Numbered from the stretch's first letter, positions 39,286 through 50,089 are shown. The stretch is DNA of 64,000 bases from JBAOHV01 sp037045265 (GCA_037045265.1 JBAOHV010000019.1:248001-312000); one strand, 5' to 3'. The notes: generated by a model from the sequence alone, not told the origin. Made by a program: numbers and translations.

Positions 39286-40355
39286 TCAGATCCCGTCGCG
39301 CAACAGCTCGTCGAGGGCCGCGAAGGTGCGTTCGATGCTGTCGCGCTGCACCCTCTCCTCGGCCGTGTGAGCCACGGTGGGGTCGCCGGGGCCGAAGTTC
39401 ACAGCCGGGACACCCCGCTCGGCGAAACGGGCGACGTCGGTCCAGCCGAGCTTCGCTGTGGACGCGCAGGTCGCGACGTTCGATCATCGAAGCGATCACC
39501 GGGTGATCGACCGCTGGTCGCGCTGCCGGCGACATGTCGATGAGCTCGACCAGGTCGCCGGGCTCAAGGAACGGCTCGATCAGGTCGCGCACGAACTCCT
39601 CGGCCTGCTCGGGCGAGCGGTCGGGTGCGAAGCGATGACCCAGGTCCAACTCCACCTGGTCCGGCACCACGTTTCCCGAGACCCCCCCATCGATCCGAAC
39701 CACCTGGAGAGCGTCGTGGTAGGTGCAGCCGAGGATCTCGGGCCGTCGTGGCTCGTAGGCGGCCACCGCATCGAGCAGCGGTCCCAGGCGGTGGATCGCG
39801 TTGCGCCCCATCCAGGCTCTGGCCAGATGGGCCCGCGCGCCCCTTCAGGACGATCCGCAGGCGCATCGTGCCCTGGCAACCGGCCTCGATCTGGGCGTCG
39901 GTCGGCTCGCCGAGGATCGCGACGTCGCCCTCGAGCAGGTCCGGACGGAGCTCGAAGAGCTCACCGAGCCCACTGTGAACCGACGCGACCTCCTCACGGG
40001 CGTAGAACACGTAGCTGACGTCGACCGCCGGCTCCACGTGCGCTGATGCGAGCGTGTGCATCACCGCCAGTCCGGACTTCATGTCGGCTGCGCCGAGACC
40101 CCACAGGACGTCGCGGTCGATGCGGGGCGTCGCGTTGTTGTTCGCCGGGACCGTGTCGGTGTGGCCCGCGAGCACGACCCTGGTCGGTCGGCCCAGCAAG
40201 GTCCGTGCCACGAGGTTGTCGCCGACACGGGTGACCTCCAGGTGAGACAGCTCGCGCAGCTCACTCTCGATCCGGTCGGTCAACGGTCCCTCCTGGAAGC
40301 TCTCCGAGGGGACCGACATCAGCTCGGCGGTGAGCTGGAGCAGATCGACGCTCAC
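39286..40355 (-). CDS. dapE: Succinyl-diaminopimelate desuccinylase (frame-broken)
   Basis: Removes succinate from N-succinyl-LL-diaminopimelate with two metal ions. About 356 residues. Metal-binding and catalytic marks: LAGHTDTVPANN, GLGAADMKSGLAVM and YAREEVASVHSGL, with the lid motif GARAHLARAW and the C-terminal KLGWTDVARF ... GPGDPTVAHTAEE. Single extra bases near 39838 and 39470 break the frame. The GTG start overlaps the previous stop by 4 nt (GTGA). Confidence 0.92.
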
Positions 40356-41134
40356 ACCCCACCCTGTGGTGGCGGTGGCATGCCTGGCCCTGGCGGCAGG
40401 GTGCCCGGAGCCGGCGGCGCCGGGGGTGGCGACTGCGGCTGCGGTGGTGGAGCGACTGTTCCCGGCGCTGGCGGGACGGGCGGCAACGGCGGTGCCGACG
40501 GCGGACCGAACCCTCCGGGCGGCGGCGGAACGGCACCACCTGCGGGCGCCATGCCCCCGATAGGCGCGATTCCGCCCGGCGGGACCATCGGCCTGTTCTT
40601 CTTCCACTTGGAACGCTGCACCAGTCCGACGATCAGCAGGATCAGACCGATGAAGAAGAGCACCATCCCCGAGATTCCGCCTGTGAAGATCCCAGCGACG
40701 CCGTCGAAGCTGGGGATCGGCGCAACAGCGTAGGAGCCGCTCGTGGCTCCTGCTTCGTCGCCGCAGATGACGTCGTAGGTGGTGCCGACGGTCGTGTCGA
40801 AGTAATACGCGAGCTCGAGCGTCTCGCCGTTGACCTCGAGGGTGCCGCTCGTACCGGCACCCGGATCCCTGATCGTGACCTCACTGCCGGACGGATCGTT
40901 GACCAGACAACGGGCCGAGGAGTCCGACGTCAACACGATTCCGGCCTCTCCGGTCGCCACGAGAGTCGTGGGTGAGTTCAACGGAGTCGTGTTCGCCGAG
41001 TTGATGGCGTCGGAGACGTCACCGATGATCCCGACGAACGACACGCATCCGTAGCCACATCCGGCGAAGCCGAGCAGTATGAACACCAGCCCGGCGATCA
41101 GTGCGCCTTTCGGGGCTTTCGTTCCATTTGGCAT
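40352..41134 (-). CDS. Hypothetical membrane protein with proline-rich tail
   Basis: 260 residues, intact. Two membrane helices, the first near residues 10-33 (GALIAGLVFILLGFAGCG) and the second near 150-172, flank an extracytoplasmic domain of about 110 residues with two cysteines. A ~75-residue Pro/Gly/Ala tail follows the second helix on the cytoplasmic side. Function unknown. It ends in a GTGA overlap with dapE, implying co-translation with lysine biosynthesis genes. Confidence 0.75.
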   Translation of the reverse strand: MPNGTKAPKGALIAGLVFILLGFAGCGYGCVSFVGIIGDVSDAINSANTTPLNSPTTLVATGEAGIVLTSDSSARCLVNDPSGSEVTIRDPGAGTSGTLEVNGETLELAYYFDTTVGTTYDVICGDEAGATSGSYAVAPIPSFDGVAGIFTGGISGMVLFFIGLILLIVGLVQRSKWKKNRPMVPPGGIAPIGGMAPAGGAVPPPPGGFGPPSAPPLPPVPPAPGTVAPPPQPQSPPPAPPAPGTLPPGPGMPPPPQGGV

Positions 41135-41246
41135 GCGGCCTCCGGTTCAGTCGTTCGAGCTCGGATGGCGACGATCGCCGACGCGTCCAGCAGAAAGAAG
41201 TATCGCGGTGCAGGCGAGTCGACAGGGGGATCGTAGGGCGTCGGGG

Positions 41247-42385
41247 CTAGGCGATCCTCGCCGCCAGGAGCTCCAACCGCTCGTCGGGTTGCACCGCAGC
41301 GACACGCACGTAGCCCGGCGCAGAGTCGCCGTAGAACTCCCCGGGACTGACGATCGCCCCGACCTTGCGGGCGAGCAGCTCCGCCAGCGCCCACGCATCA
41401 CCGCCGGGAGCAGGCACCCACAGGTAGAAGCCACCGCCCGGCAGGGATACATCGAGTCCGAGCTCTGTGAGCACCGCCGCTAGGCGACTCAGCCGCCCGT
41501 AGTAGCGATCACGCTGCGCGTCGACGTGCCCCTGGTCCTCGAGCGCTGCAACCGCGGCTACCTGTGCCGGGCCGGGCACCATGAACCCGGCGTGCTTGCG
41601 GACCTCGCTCAGGAAGTGCACGAGTTCGATGATCGCCCGCGTAGAAGCCGACACGCAGTCCCGCCAGGTTCGAACGCTTCGACAATGAGTGAACCGCGAC
41701 CGACACCTTCTGTGCCGCTCGACAGGATCGTGCTGCCAGGACTGCCGCCGGGTCCCGTCGGCCCGTCCCAGGTGAACTCGGCATAGCACTCGTCGGAGAA
41801 GACCGGCACGTGGTTGGACCGTCCCCAACGGGCCACCGCGTCCAGGTCGTCCAGACCGCCGGCGGGATTGCCGGGGGTGTTGGACCAGAGCAGCAGAGCA
41901 CGGGCGGCGTCACCCGGGTCGATCGAATCCAGATCGATCCGCCAGTGCGCGTCGACAGCGACCGGAACCGCCCTGCAACCCGCCAGCTCCGCGCCCATGG
42001 CGTAGGACGGGTAGCTGACAGCCGGGTAGAGCACCGTGTCACGTGACGGGTCCCGCAGGCGCAACCAGTGGGGCAGCCCGGCGACGAGCTCCTTCGATCC
42101 GACGCAGGCAGCGACGTCGCCGGTGTCGACCTGCACGCCGAACCGGCGGTCGAACCAGGACGCGGCCGCTTCGCGCAAGGCGACCGTGCCGATCGAAGGC
42201 GGGTAGGAACGCTCGGTGCCGGAGCCGGCGAGAGCCCTCAGCACGGCCTCGGGAGGATCGTCACAGGGCGTTCCGATCGACAGGTCGACAGCTCCGCCCG
42301 GATGGGACTGCGCCAGTTCGATCAGCGGAGCGAGCCGGTCGTACGGATACGGCGGTGGCCGGAACGGCCGCGCAGAAGTGCTCAT
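41247..42385 (-). CDS. dapC: Succinyldiaminopimelate aminotransferase (frame-broken)
   Basis: PLP aminotransferase of the fold-type I class, about 379 residues, acting between DapD and DapE. Landmarks: IGTPCDDPPEAVLRAL, NTPGNPAGG, FSDECYAEF and the Schiff-base lysine in HSLSKRSNLAGLRVGF. The C terminus reads PGGGFYLWVPAPGG ... YVRVAAVQPDERL. Frameshifts near 41722 and 41640. Its position between dapF/hflX and dapE decides for DapC over other aminotransferases. The ATG overlaps the hflX stop (TGATG). Confidence 0.9.
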
Positions 42386-43773
42386 CAGGCAGTCGTCCGC
42401 TCGACGCGGAACTCGTCGTAGCGGGCGAGCTCGGCATCCTCGAGGCGCACACTGACCCGAACGCCGCTGTCGTCGGGTGTCTCGGTCAACACGTCGCCCG
42501 ACCGGTGCAACCCCGCTAGCACGTCACCTCGCGAGTACGGCACGTACAGATCGACGGGAGCGACGAGCGCCCGCAGACGGTCACCGATCCGCAGGAGCAG
42601 TTCGTCGACGCCTTCGCCGGTAGCTGCGGAAATGGCGACGGAGTTGGGGTGGACCTCGGCGAGCTTGTGGGCGTCCTCTGAGCGGTCGGCCTTGTTGAAC
42701 ACCAGGAGCTCGGGCACCGAGTCGCCGCCGATCTCACGGATCACCTGCCGGACGGCGGCGATGTTGCCATCCGGGTCGGCTGCCGATCCGTCGACCACGT
42801 GCACCAGCAGGTCGCCCTCGTTCACCACGTCGAGAGTCGACGCGAACGCCTGGACCAGCTGATGGGGCAGCTTGCGGACGAACCCGACGGTGTCGGTCAC
42901 CAGGACAGACTCCCCGCCTGGAAGCTGCAGTCGACGCGTAGTCGCGTCGAGCGTCGCGAACAGACGGTCCTCGACCAGGGCCCCCGCGTCGGTCAGCCGG
43001 TTGAGGAGCGTGGACTTGCCGGCGTTCGTGTATCCGACGATCACGACGTGGCGCAGCCGGGACCGGCTTCGGGCCTTGCGTTGGGTCTGACGGTGCGCAG
43101 CAATGTCGCGCAGGTCGGACTCGAGCTTGTGGATCTGTCGTTGGATCCGACGGCGGTCTATCTCGAGCTGGGTCTCGCCCGGGCCGCCGCGGGTGCCGAT
43201 GCCGCCGATCTGCTGGCTCAGGTTCGCGCCCTTGCCGCGCAGGCGAGGCAGCCTGTACCGGTAGAGCGCCAGCTGAACCTGCGCCTTGCCCTCCTGGCTG
43301 TGTGCGTTCTGGGCGAAGATGTCCAGGATCACCGCGGTGCGGTCGATCGCCGTTCGTCCCAGCTGCTTCTCCAGGTTGTACTGCTGGGCAGGGCTGAGCT
43401 CGTCGTCGAAGACGACGGTGTCGCAGTCGAGCGCCACCGCCAGCTCACGGATCTCGGCGACCTTGCCGGAGCCGACGTAGGTGGCGGGGTCAGGCGCCGA
43501 GCGCCGCTGGACGACCCGGGCCACGACATCCGCGCCGGCCGTGTCGATGAGCAGGTCCAGCTCGTCGAGCGACTCCTCGACGGCCTGCTCGTCGTGAGGG
43601 GGAAAGCTGACACCGACGACGATGATCCGCTCCCGGAACGTGCGCTCGATGAACGCTGCGGTCTCGCCGCCGAACTCACCGAATCCGCCACGGTGACCCG
43701 ACTCCTGCTCGCCCGGCTCCGTTCCCGGAGGGCCGTCTTGAGGTTCCTGGAGTGACTTGCCCTGGCGGCTCAC
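42385..43773 (-). CDS. hflX: HflX-type GTPase, ribosome-associated
   Basis: About 462 residues from a GTG at 43773, which overlaps the dapF stop (GTGA). An N-terminal HflX domain (PDPATYVGSGKVAEI, then FDDELSPAQQYNLEKQLG) with the KGANLSQQIGGIGTRGPGE-like linker (here GIGTRGGPGETQLE) precedes the G domain: G1 GYTNAGKST, G3 DTVGF, G4 NKAD. HflX splits stalled or idle 70S ribosomes. Intact. Its place between dapF and dapC is a recurring actinobacterial arrangement. Confidence 0.94.
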   Translation of the reverse strand: MSRQGKSLQEPQDGPPGTEPGEQESGHRGGFGEFGGETAAFIERTFRERIIVVGVSFPPHDEQAVEESLDELDLLIDTAGADVVARVVQRRSAPDPATYVGSGKVAEIRELAVALDCDTVVFDDELSPAQQYNLEKQLGRTAIDRTAVILDIFAQNAHSQEGKAQVQLALYRYRLPRLRGKGANLSQQIGGIGTRGGPGETQLEIDRRRIQRQIHKLESDLRDIAAHRQTQRKARSRSRLRHVVIVGYTNAGKSTLLNRLTDAGALVEDRLFATLDATTRRLQLPGGESVLVTDTVGFVRKLPHQLVQAFASTLDVVNEGDLLVHVVDGSAADPDGNIAAVRQVIREIGGDSVPELLVFNKADRSEDAHKLAEVHPNSVAISAATGEGVDELLLRIGDRLRALVAPVDLYVPYSRGDVLAGLHRSGDVLTETPDDSGVRVSVRLEDAELARYDEFRVERTTA

Positions 43774-44566
43774 GGCACACGCACCTCGGCCACGAACACC
43801 GTCGGACCGGTCAGCAGCATCGATGACTCGGCCCGTTCCACCACCGCGGAGCCGCCCGGCATGTCGACCTGTACCCGGTCGTCGACCAGGCCCCAGTCCT
43901 GAGCGGCGACGGTCGCCGCCACCGCACCCGAGCCACACGCCATGGTGATCCCCGCTCCGCGTTCCCAGACACGCAGGCGCAAGCGGTCCCGATCCTCGAC
44001 TGTCACCACCTCGACGTTGATCCCGGCCTCGTAGTCGGCCTCGAGCTCCGGGCCGACCTTCTCGAGGTCCATCTCGTCGGGGTCGTCCACGAGCAGCACC
44101 AGATGAGGATTGCCGATGTCGACGGTAGCCAGGCTCCTTGCCTCGAAGCGGGCAGTGACAGGCCCCGGCGTCGGGCCGGGATGGGCAGCGCCCATGTCGA
44201 CCTGGAGCCACAGCTCGGCGTCGACGTCACCGCGGACGGTGCGCAGGCTGCGCACACCGCGGATGTCTCGATCCGCAGAGCAGCTTCCTGCACCCCCTGG
44301 GCGCGCAGCAGCGCCTGGCCGAGACAACGGATGCCGTTGCCCGAGATCTCCGCCTCTGACCCATCGGAGTTCAACAGGACCATGCATGCGTCGTCGTCGG
44401 GCTCGGAGGCCTCGAGCCCGTAGATGAGCCCGTCGGCACCCACGCCCGTACGCCGATCGCACAGCGCCCGTGCCACGTCAGGGTCGGGCAGGATGGCGGG
44501 GTTGTCGGATCCGAGCGCGATCAGGAAGTCGTTGCCCAGGCCGTGGTGCTTGGTCAGATGCAGCAT
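43770..44566 (-). CDS. dapF: Diaminopimelate epimerase (frame-broken)
   Basis: Converts LL- to meso-diaminopimelate, the lysine and peptidoglycan precursor. About 266 residues from the ATG at 44566. The two catalytic cysteines are in EISGNGIRCLGQ and ITMACGSGAVAA; HHGLGNDFL begins the fold. One missing base near 44270 breaks the frame. The 3' end is coupled to hflX. Confidence 0.93.
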
Positions 44567-44662
44567 GAGGCTCCAGCGGATGCGCCGAGATCGGAGGAAT
44601 GGCGCTCCCTCCACGGTAGTGGTGCGACAACGCCGACCCCGAGCGGGTTGCGGCCATCGACG

Positions 44663-45619
44663 TCACCGTGACGAGCCGGCCTCCCTGTCGGGATCCGACC
44701 AGAACGAGTCGACCGCGTCGAGCAGCGACAACGGGTCACCGGTGTGGTCGAACCAGGTGATCCGGGGATCACGGCGGAACCAGCGGATCTGGCGTACGGC
44801 GAACTGCCGGGAGCGGGTCTCGATCATGTCGACCGCCTCGGCGAGCGAGCATTCGCCACGCAGATGGGCGGCCAGCTCGCCGTAGCCGAGCGCCTGCGAT
44901 GCGGTCCGTGACAGCTGCCAGCGTCGCTCGAGTCCACTCACCTCGTCGAGGAAGCCCTCGGCGAGTTGCGCATGCACCCGCTCGTGGATGGAGAGCGCCA
45001 GGAGCTCGCGGTCCACACGCAGACCGATGAGGACGAACGGGGTTCCGGGGTAGGCGTCGAGCCCGGGTCCGAAGGAGCTGAAAGGCCGGCCGGAGCCTTC
45101 GGTCACCTCGAGGGCACGCACGATCCGTCGACGGTTGTCCTGTTCCATCCTCGCCGCGGCGACCGGGTCGAGGCGCACCAGTCGCTGGTGGAGCACGCGC
45201 GTGTCGGGCTCCGACTGGATCCGGGCTGCGATCTCGGGGAACCGACCCGGTAGCTCGAGTTGGTCCACCACGGCCTGGACGTACAGTCCCGTTCCACCGA
45301 CCAGGATCGCCCTGGCGCTACGACGCTCGATGTCATCGAGCACATCACGGACAGCCGTGACGAACTCGGCGACGCTGAACTCCTGGTCGGGGTCGACCAC
45401 GTCGATCAGGTGGTGTGGAACCTGGTCCTGTTCGACCTGGCTCGGGGTCGTGGTGCCGATGTCCATCCCCCGGTAGACCGCCATCGAGTCCATCGAGATC
45501 AGCTCGACCTCGTCGCCGAGACCACGGCGACGCATCGCGAGCGCCATGGCGAGCGACGACTTGCCCGACGCCGTGGGACCGACCAGCACCAGGTGCCGCG
45601 TCGCGCGCCGTTCCCGCAA
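44663..45619 (-). CDS. miaA: tRNA dimethylallyltransferase
   Basis: Adds the isopentenyl group to A37 of tRNAs reading U-starting codons. 318 residues, starting at TTG. Walker A is GPTASGKSS; the catalytic segment is ISMDSMAVYRGMDIGT, and GGTGLYVQAVV follows. Intact. It works just before MiaB, encoded two genes upstream in the same run. Confidence 0.95.
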   Translation of the reverse strand: MRERRATRHLVLVGPTASGKSSLAMALAMRRRGLGDEVELISMDSMAVYRGMDIGTTTPSQVEQDQVPHHLIDVVDPDQEFSVAEFVTAVRDVLDDIERRSARAILVGGTGLYVQAVVDQLELPGRFPEIAARIQSEPDTRVLHQRLVRLDPVAAARMEQDNRRRIVRALEVTEGSGRPFSSFGPGLDAYPGTPFVLIGLRVDRELLALSIHERVHAQLAEGFLDEVSGLERRWQLSRTASQALGYGELAAHLRGECSLAEAVDMIETRSRQFAVRQIRWFRRDPRITWFDHTGDPLSLLDAVDSFWSDPDREAGSSR

Positions 45620-45626
45620 GGGTCCA

Positions 45627-46271
45627 CTAGCGGGTCAGCTCCGCTGCGAGCGCGTACCAGTCCATTGCCACGACGTCGGGAGAGAACAGTGCGTAGGCAT
45701 CCACGAACGCCGGAACGAGCATCGGAGTGAACTCCGCTGCGATGCTCCCGGCCGCCACGGCCAGGTCTCGGTGCGGGTCTCCAATGGCAGCCTCCGCCCA
45801 GCCGAGCAGTCCCAGCGCGTCTCCCCGGAAGCACCAGAGAGTCCCGAGCGTCGGTCGACCATGGGTGAGAGCAGTGCGGGTGCTGCGCTGCGCCACTCGA
45901 GACGCTCCGCCTTCGAGGATCGCGACGAGGCGGGGGTCGTCGACGTGACGGTAGGACGCCGAACGTGGCGGGCGGTCCGCGAGTGGCCGCTCGACCGAGC
46001 GCCGAGCCCGTTCCACCAGCTCGAGCGGTCCGAGGACAGCGCCGAGCTCGGCGGCGTTCAGCTCAGTGCGGTGAAGCTGCGCGAGCACGAGACCGAGTCG
46101 ACGGACCGTGCCCTCGGCGTCCACCCTGTACTCCATCGAGGTCGCCGGCTCGCCGCTCCGGCCGGTGGCATCAAGTCCGCTCCTCCGGATCGCCGCGGAC
46201 AGGCCCCGGGCCGCGTCGGCGGACGAGGCGGCGTCGGAAGCTGCAGGTCCGGGGGGAGCCGACTCGCTCAC
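45627..46271 (-). CDS. Degenerate aminoglycoside-phosphotransferase-like protein
   Basis: 214 residues. The C-terminal half follows the APH kinase pattern (LVLAQLHRTEL ... LTHGRPTLGTLWCF ... GLLGWAEAAIGDPHRDLA). The catalytic HGD becomes HGR, the magnesium-binding Asn becomes Thr, and the DFG-equivalent Asp (usually IDW) becomes LGW. The N-terminal kinase lobe is also mostly missing, so it is probably not a kinase. It overlaps miaB by 4 nt (GTGA) and ends 7 nt before miaA, between two tRNA-A37 modification genes. Confidence 0.7.
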   Translation of the reverse strand: MSESAPPGPAASDAASSADAARGLSAAIRRSGLDATGRSGEPATSMEYRVDAEGTVRRLGLVLAQLHRTELNAAELGAVLGPLELVERARRSVERPLADRPPRSASYRHVDDPRLVAILEGGASRVAQRSTRTALTHGRPTLGTLWCFRGDALGLLGWAEAAIGDPHRDLAVAAGSIAAEFTPMLVPAFVDAYALFSPDVVAMDWYALAAELTR

Positions 46272-47757
46272 TCCGCCGATACGGGGATCCGCACCCGATG
46301 TGTCGGGCCAGCCAGCACCTCGACAAGCCTTCCGCGCAGGTGGGTGGTCGTCGCGTCGACCACCTCGACCGTCGCGTAGCTACCTGCGCGGATCGGCTGG
46401 CCGGGCTCGAAGTGGACCAGCCGGTTCTGGCGCGTACGTCCGCTGAGCCGCGACGGGTCGCGTTCGCTCGGGCCCTCGACCAGGACTTCTTCGGTCGTGC
46501 CGACCCTCGCGAGGTTTGCCAGCCGTGAAGATCGCTCCACCACGGAGCGCAGACGTTCCATCCGTGCAGCTGCGACCTCACGGGGAACGAACCTGTCGGC
46601 CAGCTCGGCTGCCTCGGTCCCGGGCCGAGGCGAGTACACGAAGGTGAAAGCCCCGTCGAACGCAGCCTCGGCCGCCACCTCGAGGGTCGCGCTCGGCAGT
46701 CGTCGGTCGGTCTCGCCCGGGAACCCGACGATGATGTCGGTGGTCACTGCGAGGTCCGTCGATGCCGGCGCGCGCTGCTGCCAGCCTCTCCAGGTATCGC
46801 TCTGCGGTGTATCCGCGGTGCATCGCGGCGAGGACGCTGGTCGCTGCCGGACTGCAGCGGAAGGTGCAGGTGTTCGCACACCGCCTGCACGTCGGCCATT
46901 GCCGCGATCGTCTCCGGCTCGGAGGTCCTTGGGGTGCGGGCTGGTGTAGCGGACGCGTCGGATGCCAGGCACGGCACCGACCGCTCTCAGCAGGTCTGCG
47001 AACAAGGGCCGGGGCCTCAATCCGTCTGCTGTGGTCGCCGCGGCAGCTTCGCCTATCAGGAAGTCGAGGTCAGCGGCATCGGTCGTGTCGCCGGATCGCC
47101 GGGCTCGCAGCGCCAGGTCCCGCCCGTAGGAGTTGACGTTCTGGCCGAGGAGCGTCACCTCGGTGACGCCGTCGGCAGCGGCGCTCTCCACCTCGGCGAC
47201 GATGTCACCGAAGGGTCGGCTGATCTCCGGTCCGCGCACAGCCGGGACGATGCAGAACGCGCAGCTGTTGTCGCAGCCGATCTGTATCGTCACCCACCCG
47301 GTGTAGCCGACCTCTCGCACGACCGGCAGAGCCGAGGGGAACAGCTCGTGGTCCTCGGCGACGGTCTCTTCGAGGATCTCGACGACCGGCCGACCCGCTG
47401 CACGGCTCTCGTGGAGGAGCTCGACCGCGCGATGGACGTTGTGGGTACCCAGGACGACGTCCACATGGGGAGCCCGCTCCGAGATGGATTCCCGGTCCTT
47501 CTGAGCCAGACAGCCCGCGACGACGATCTCGAGCCCGGGGCGGCGATCCTTGAGGCTCTTGAGATGCCCGAGGGTGCCGTAGAGCTTGTTGTCTGCGTTC
47601 TCGCGGATGCAGCAGGTGTTGAGCACGACCACGTCGGCGTTCGTCGACGTCGGTCGGCGGCGACGAGCCCGTCGGCTTCGAGTAGACCGGCGATACGTTC
47701 GGAATCGTGCTCGTTCATCTGGCACCCGAAGGTGCGGACCACGTAGGTGCCGGACAT
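46268..47757 (-). CDS. miaB: tRNA-2-methylthio-N6-dimethylallyladenosine synthase (frame-broken)
   Basis: Radical-SAM methylthiotransferase acting on i6A37 made by MiaA. About 497 residues from the ATG at 47757. N-terminal MTTase domain with cluster cysteines in TFGCQMN, LNTCCIRE and VAGCLAQ; the radical SAM cluster is CDNSCAFCIVP; a TRAM domain ends the protein. It is broken near 47655, 46940, 46845 and 46755, each explained by one base, and the family sequence LHLPLQSGSD runs through. Immediately downstream of recA. Confidence 0.93.
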
Positions 47758-47849
47758 CGCGTCGAGTCTACGGCTGCGGTTCACGTCGACCCGAACCGGC
47801 CCCAGCGCACGGTTCGGGTCGACGAAAGTGCCGGCAATGCCGGTCGAGC

Positions 47850-48904
47850 TCAGTCGATGGAGATCGGCTCGTTGTCCGGGATCAGGTCGATCGGCAGGTC
47901 ATCGTCGAGCTGCCCGATGCCGACCTCGGCCAGGATGCGGTCCGAGACCTCGACCATCACCTCGGGGTTCTCGATCAGGAAGTTCTTGGCGTTCTCGCGT
48001 CCCTGGCCGAGCTGCTCGCCCTCGTAGGTGTACCAGGCACCGGACTTCTTGACGATGTTGTACTCGACGGCCGATGTCCAAGGCGGTGCCCTCACGACTG
48101 ATGCCCTTGCCGTACATGATGTCGAACTCGGCCTGCTTGAACGGCGGCAGCCACCTTGTTCTTCACGACCTTGACCCGGGTCCGGTTGCCGACGACCTCG
48201 ACCCCGTCCTTGATCGCCTCGATACGACGGATGTCGAGACGAACCGAGGAGTAGAACTTGAGCGCGCGCCCACCCGGGGTGGTCTCCGGGGACCCGAACA
48301 TCACACCGATCTTCTCCCGCAGCTGGTTGATGAAGATGCAGATGGTGTTGGTCTTGTTGAGGTTGGCGGTCAGCTTGCGCAGGGCCTGGGACATGAGTCG
48401 GGCCTGGAGACCCACGTGTGTGTCGCCCATCTCTCCTTCGATCTCGGCCTTGGGCGTGAGAGCGGCGACGGAGTCGATCACGATGACGTCGAGCGCCCCC
48501 GACCGGACGAGCATGTCGGCGATCTCGAGAGCTTGTTCACCGGTGTCGGGCTGGGAGATGAGGAGCTCGTCGACGTCCACACCGATTCGGGATGCGTAGC
48601 TGGGGTCCATGGCGTGCTCGGCATCGACGTAGGCGCAGATTCCGCCGTTGCGCTGGGCCTCGGCGACCACGTGCATGGCCAAGGTCGACTTGCCCGATGA
48701 CTCCGGGCCGTAGATCTCGACCACGCGGCCACGGGGTAGGCCACCGATGCCGAGGGCGATGTCGAGCGAGAGCGCTCCGGTGGCGATGGACTCGACGTCC
48801 ATGGAGGACTTCTCCCCCATCTTCATCACCGAGCCCTTGCCGTACTGCTTCTCGATCTGTCCCAGAGCCAGCTCCAGGGCCTTCTCTCGTTCTGGTGTTG
48901 CCAT
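47850..48904 (-). CDS. recA: Recombinase RecA (frame-broken)
   Basis: Forms DNA filaments for homologous recombination and stimulates LexA self-cleavage. About 351 residues from the ATG at 48904. Walker A is GPESSGKST; L1/L2 regions EGEMGDTHVGLQARLMSQAL and FINQLREKIGVMFG are intact. Single extra bases near 48145 and 48075 break the C-terminal third, which then continues FKQAEFDIMYGKGISREG and VEYNIVKKSGAW. A LexA box lies 155 nt upstream. Confidence 0.97.
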
Positions 48905-49059
48905 GTCGGTTCGTCCTTCGTCGGCGGGCCGGGAGTTCCGGCGCTTCCAATGGGGGAAACTTCGACCGGCGAGCACCTGTGCGGTGATCTCCGGACCGTG
49001 GGGAGGACCGTACCGACGAGGTGTGACAGCGAACGTCGGACGACGACATGACTGTAGTT

Positions 49060-49075
49060 TCGAACAGGCGTTCGA
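49060..49075 (-). promoter_or_regulatory. LexA box upstream of recA
   Basis: TCGAACAGGCGTTCGA is a near-perfect actinobacterial SOS box (CGAAC-N4-GTTCG) 155 nt before the recA start. It directly adjoins the stop codon of the upstream DUF4430-like gene. It links recA to the LexA encoded at 37.4 kb. Confidence 0.85.
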
Positions 49076-50083
49076 TCAAGCATCCTCACGTTGGAGACGC
49101 GACCGCCACCACGCCGCGCCGCCCAGGACCGCCATGAGCAAGAGCGCGACCAACACACCCCAGGGTGCGGCCGACCCACGGTTGGACCCGCCAGCAGCCG
49201 GGCCCGAACCACCGTTGGAGGCTCGAGCGGATGCGTCCTCGGTCCCGTCCGCGACGGTCCGGTCCCCGGCATCGGCCTGACCGGAGGATCCGGTGCTCGC
49301 CGACGGATCCGACGCCACCTCGCCCGGGACCGTGGTCTCCCCCGCCACGTCGACAGGCGGCGTGGCAGCAGCCGAACCATCCACCGAACCGGCGGCGCCG
49401 GAGCCGGCGCCGGAGCCGGGGGATGCTCCCCCACCCCCGGGAGCGGGAGGTGTCGTACCAGAGGATGTTCCCGCACCCGGCGTGCCGGCACCGGACCCGG
49501 CCGGCCCGGAAGGGCCGGTCCCGGGGGGAGCCGTCACGGGTGGAGCGGTCGCAGGTGGCGCGGTGGTCGCGGGGGCTTCGCATGTGACCACCGGCGCAGC
49601 GATCCGCGGTGGGGTGTCCGAGGAAGGCGAGTCGGACCAGACCCACCCTTCGACCGCGCAACGCGTCGGGAGTCGATATCCACCCGCACCAACCTGGGAA
49701 TAGCTCCATGCACCACCGTTCGCGGGCGCGTGCCAGTACCTCCAATAGGCGTTGCCTGCATCAGGCTTGTTGGCGCACCCGGTCGCCGGCAGACCATCGA
49801 TGGCGCAGACGAAGCCGCCGTCGAGGCGCACCTCGTGGCCGGCAGCGCGCAGTGCGTCCAGACCCGTTGCGCCGTGGGACACCACGACGCAACGACTGCC
49901 AGGCGAACCGGTGCCGCGATCGATCGTCACCATTGCTGCCACCCGCCCTGCCGGCGCAGGACCGCACCCCTGGGCCCCTACCGGGTCGGGTGGACCGGCC
50001 AGGGTCAGCGTCAGCGGGACCAGGAGCACGACCAGGAAGACAGCTACCGCTGTCGGACGTGACAGAACCGGCCCCGCGCCCAT
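49076..50083 (-). CDS. Exported DUF4430-like protein, membrane-anchored (candidate corrinoid-binding partner)
   Basis: 335 residues, intact. An N-terminal signal (AVAVFLVVLLVPLTLTLAG) precedes a domain of about 110 residues with the DUF4430 pattern: GLDALRAAGHEVRL, GGFVCAIDGLPATGC, AYWRYWHAPANGGAWSYSQ, YRLPTRCAVEGWVW. Paired cysteines are present. A ~130-residue Pro/Gly/Ala/Thr linker leads to a C-terminal membrane helix (WGVLVALLLMAVLGGAAWW) and a short positive tail. DUF4430 forms the C-terminal domain of animal transcobalamin and intrinsic factor. It is 6 nt after an alpha-barrel protein gene and under the same cobalamin riboswitch. Corrinoid binding is inference. Confidence 0.72.
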   Translation of the reverse strand: MGAGPVLSRPTAVAVFLVVLLVPLTLTLAGPPDPVGAQGCGPAPAGRVAAMVTIDRGTGSPGSRCVVVSHGATGLDALRAAGHEVRLDGGFVCAIDGLPATGCANKPDAGNAYWRYWHAPANGGAWSYSQVGAGGYRLPTRCAVEGWVWSDSPSSDTPPRIAAPVVTCEAPATTAPPATAPPVTAPPGTGPSGPAGSGAGTPGAGTSSGTTPPAPGGGGASPGSGAGSGAAGSVDGSAAATPPVDVAGETTVPGEVASDPSASTGSSGQADAGDRTVADGTEDASARASNGGSGPAAGGSNRGSAAPWGVLVALLLMAVLGGAAWWRSRLQREDA

Positions 50084-50089
50084 GTCTGT

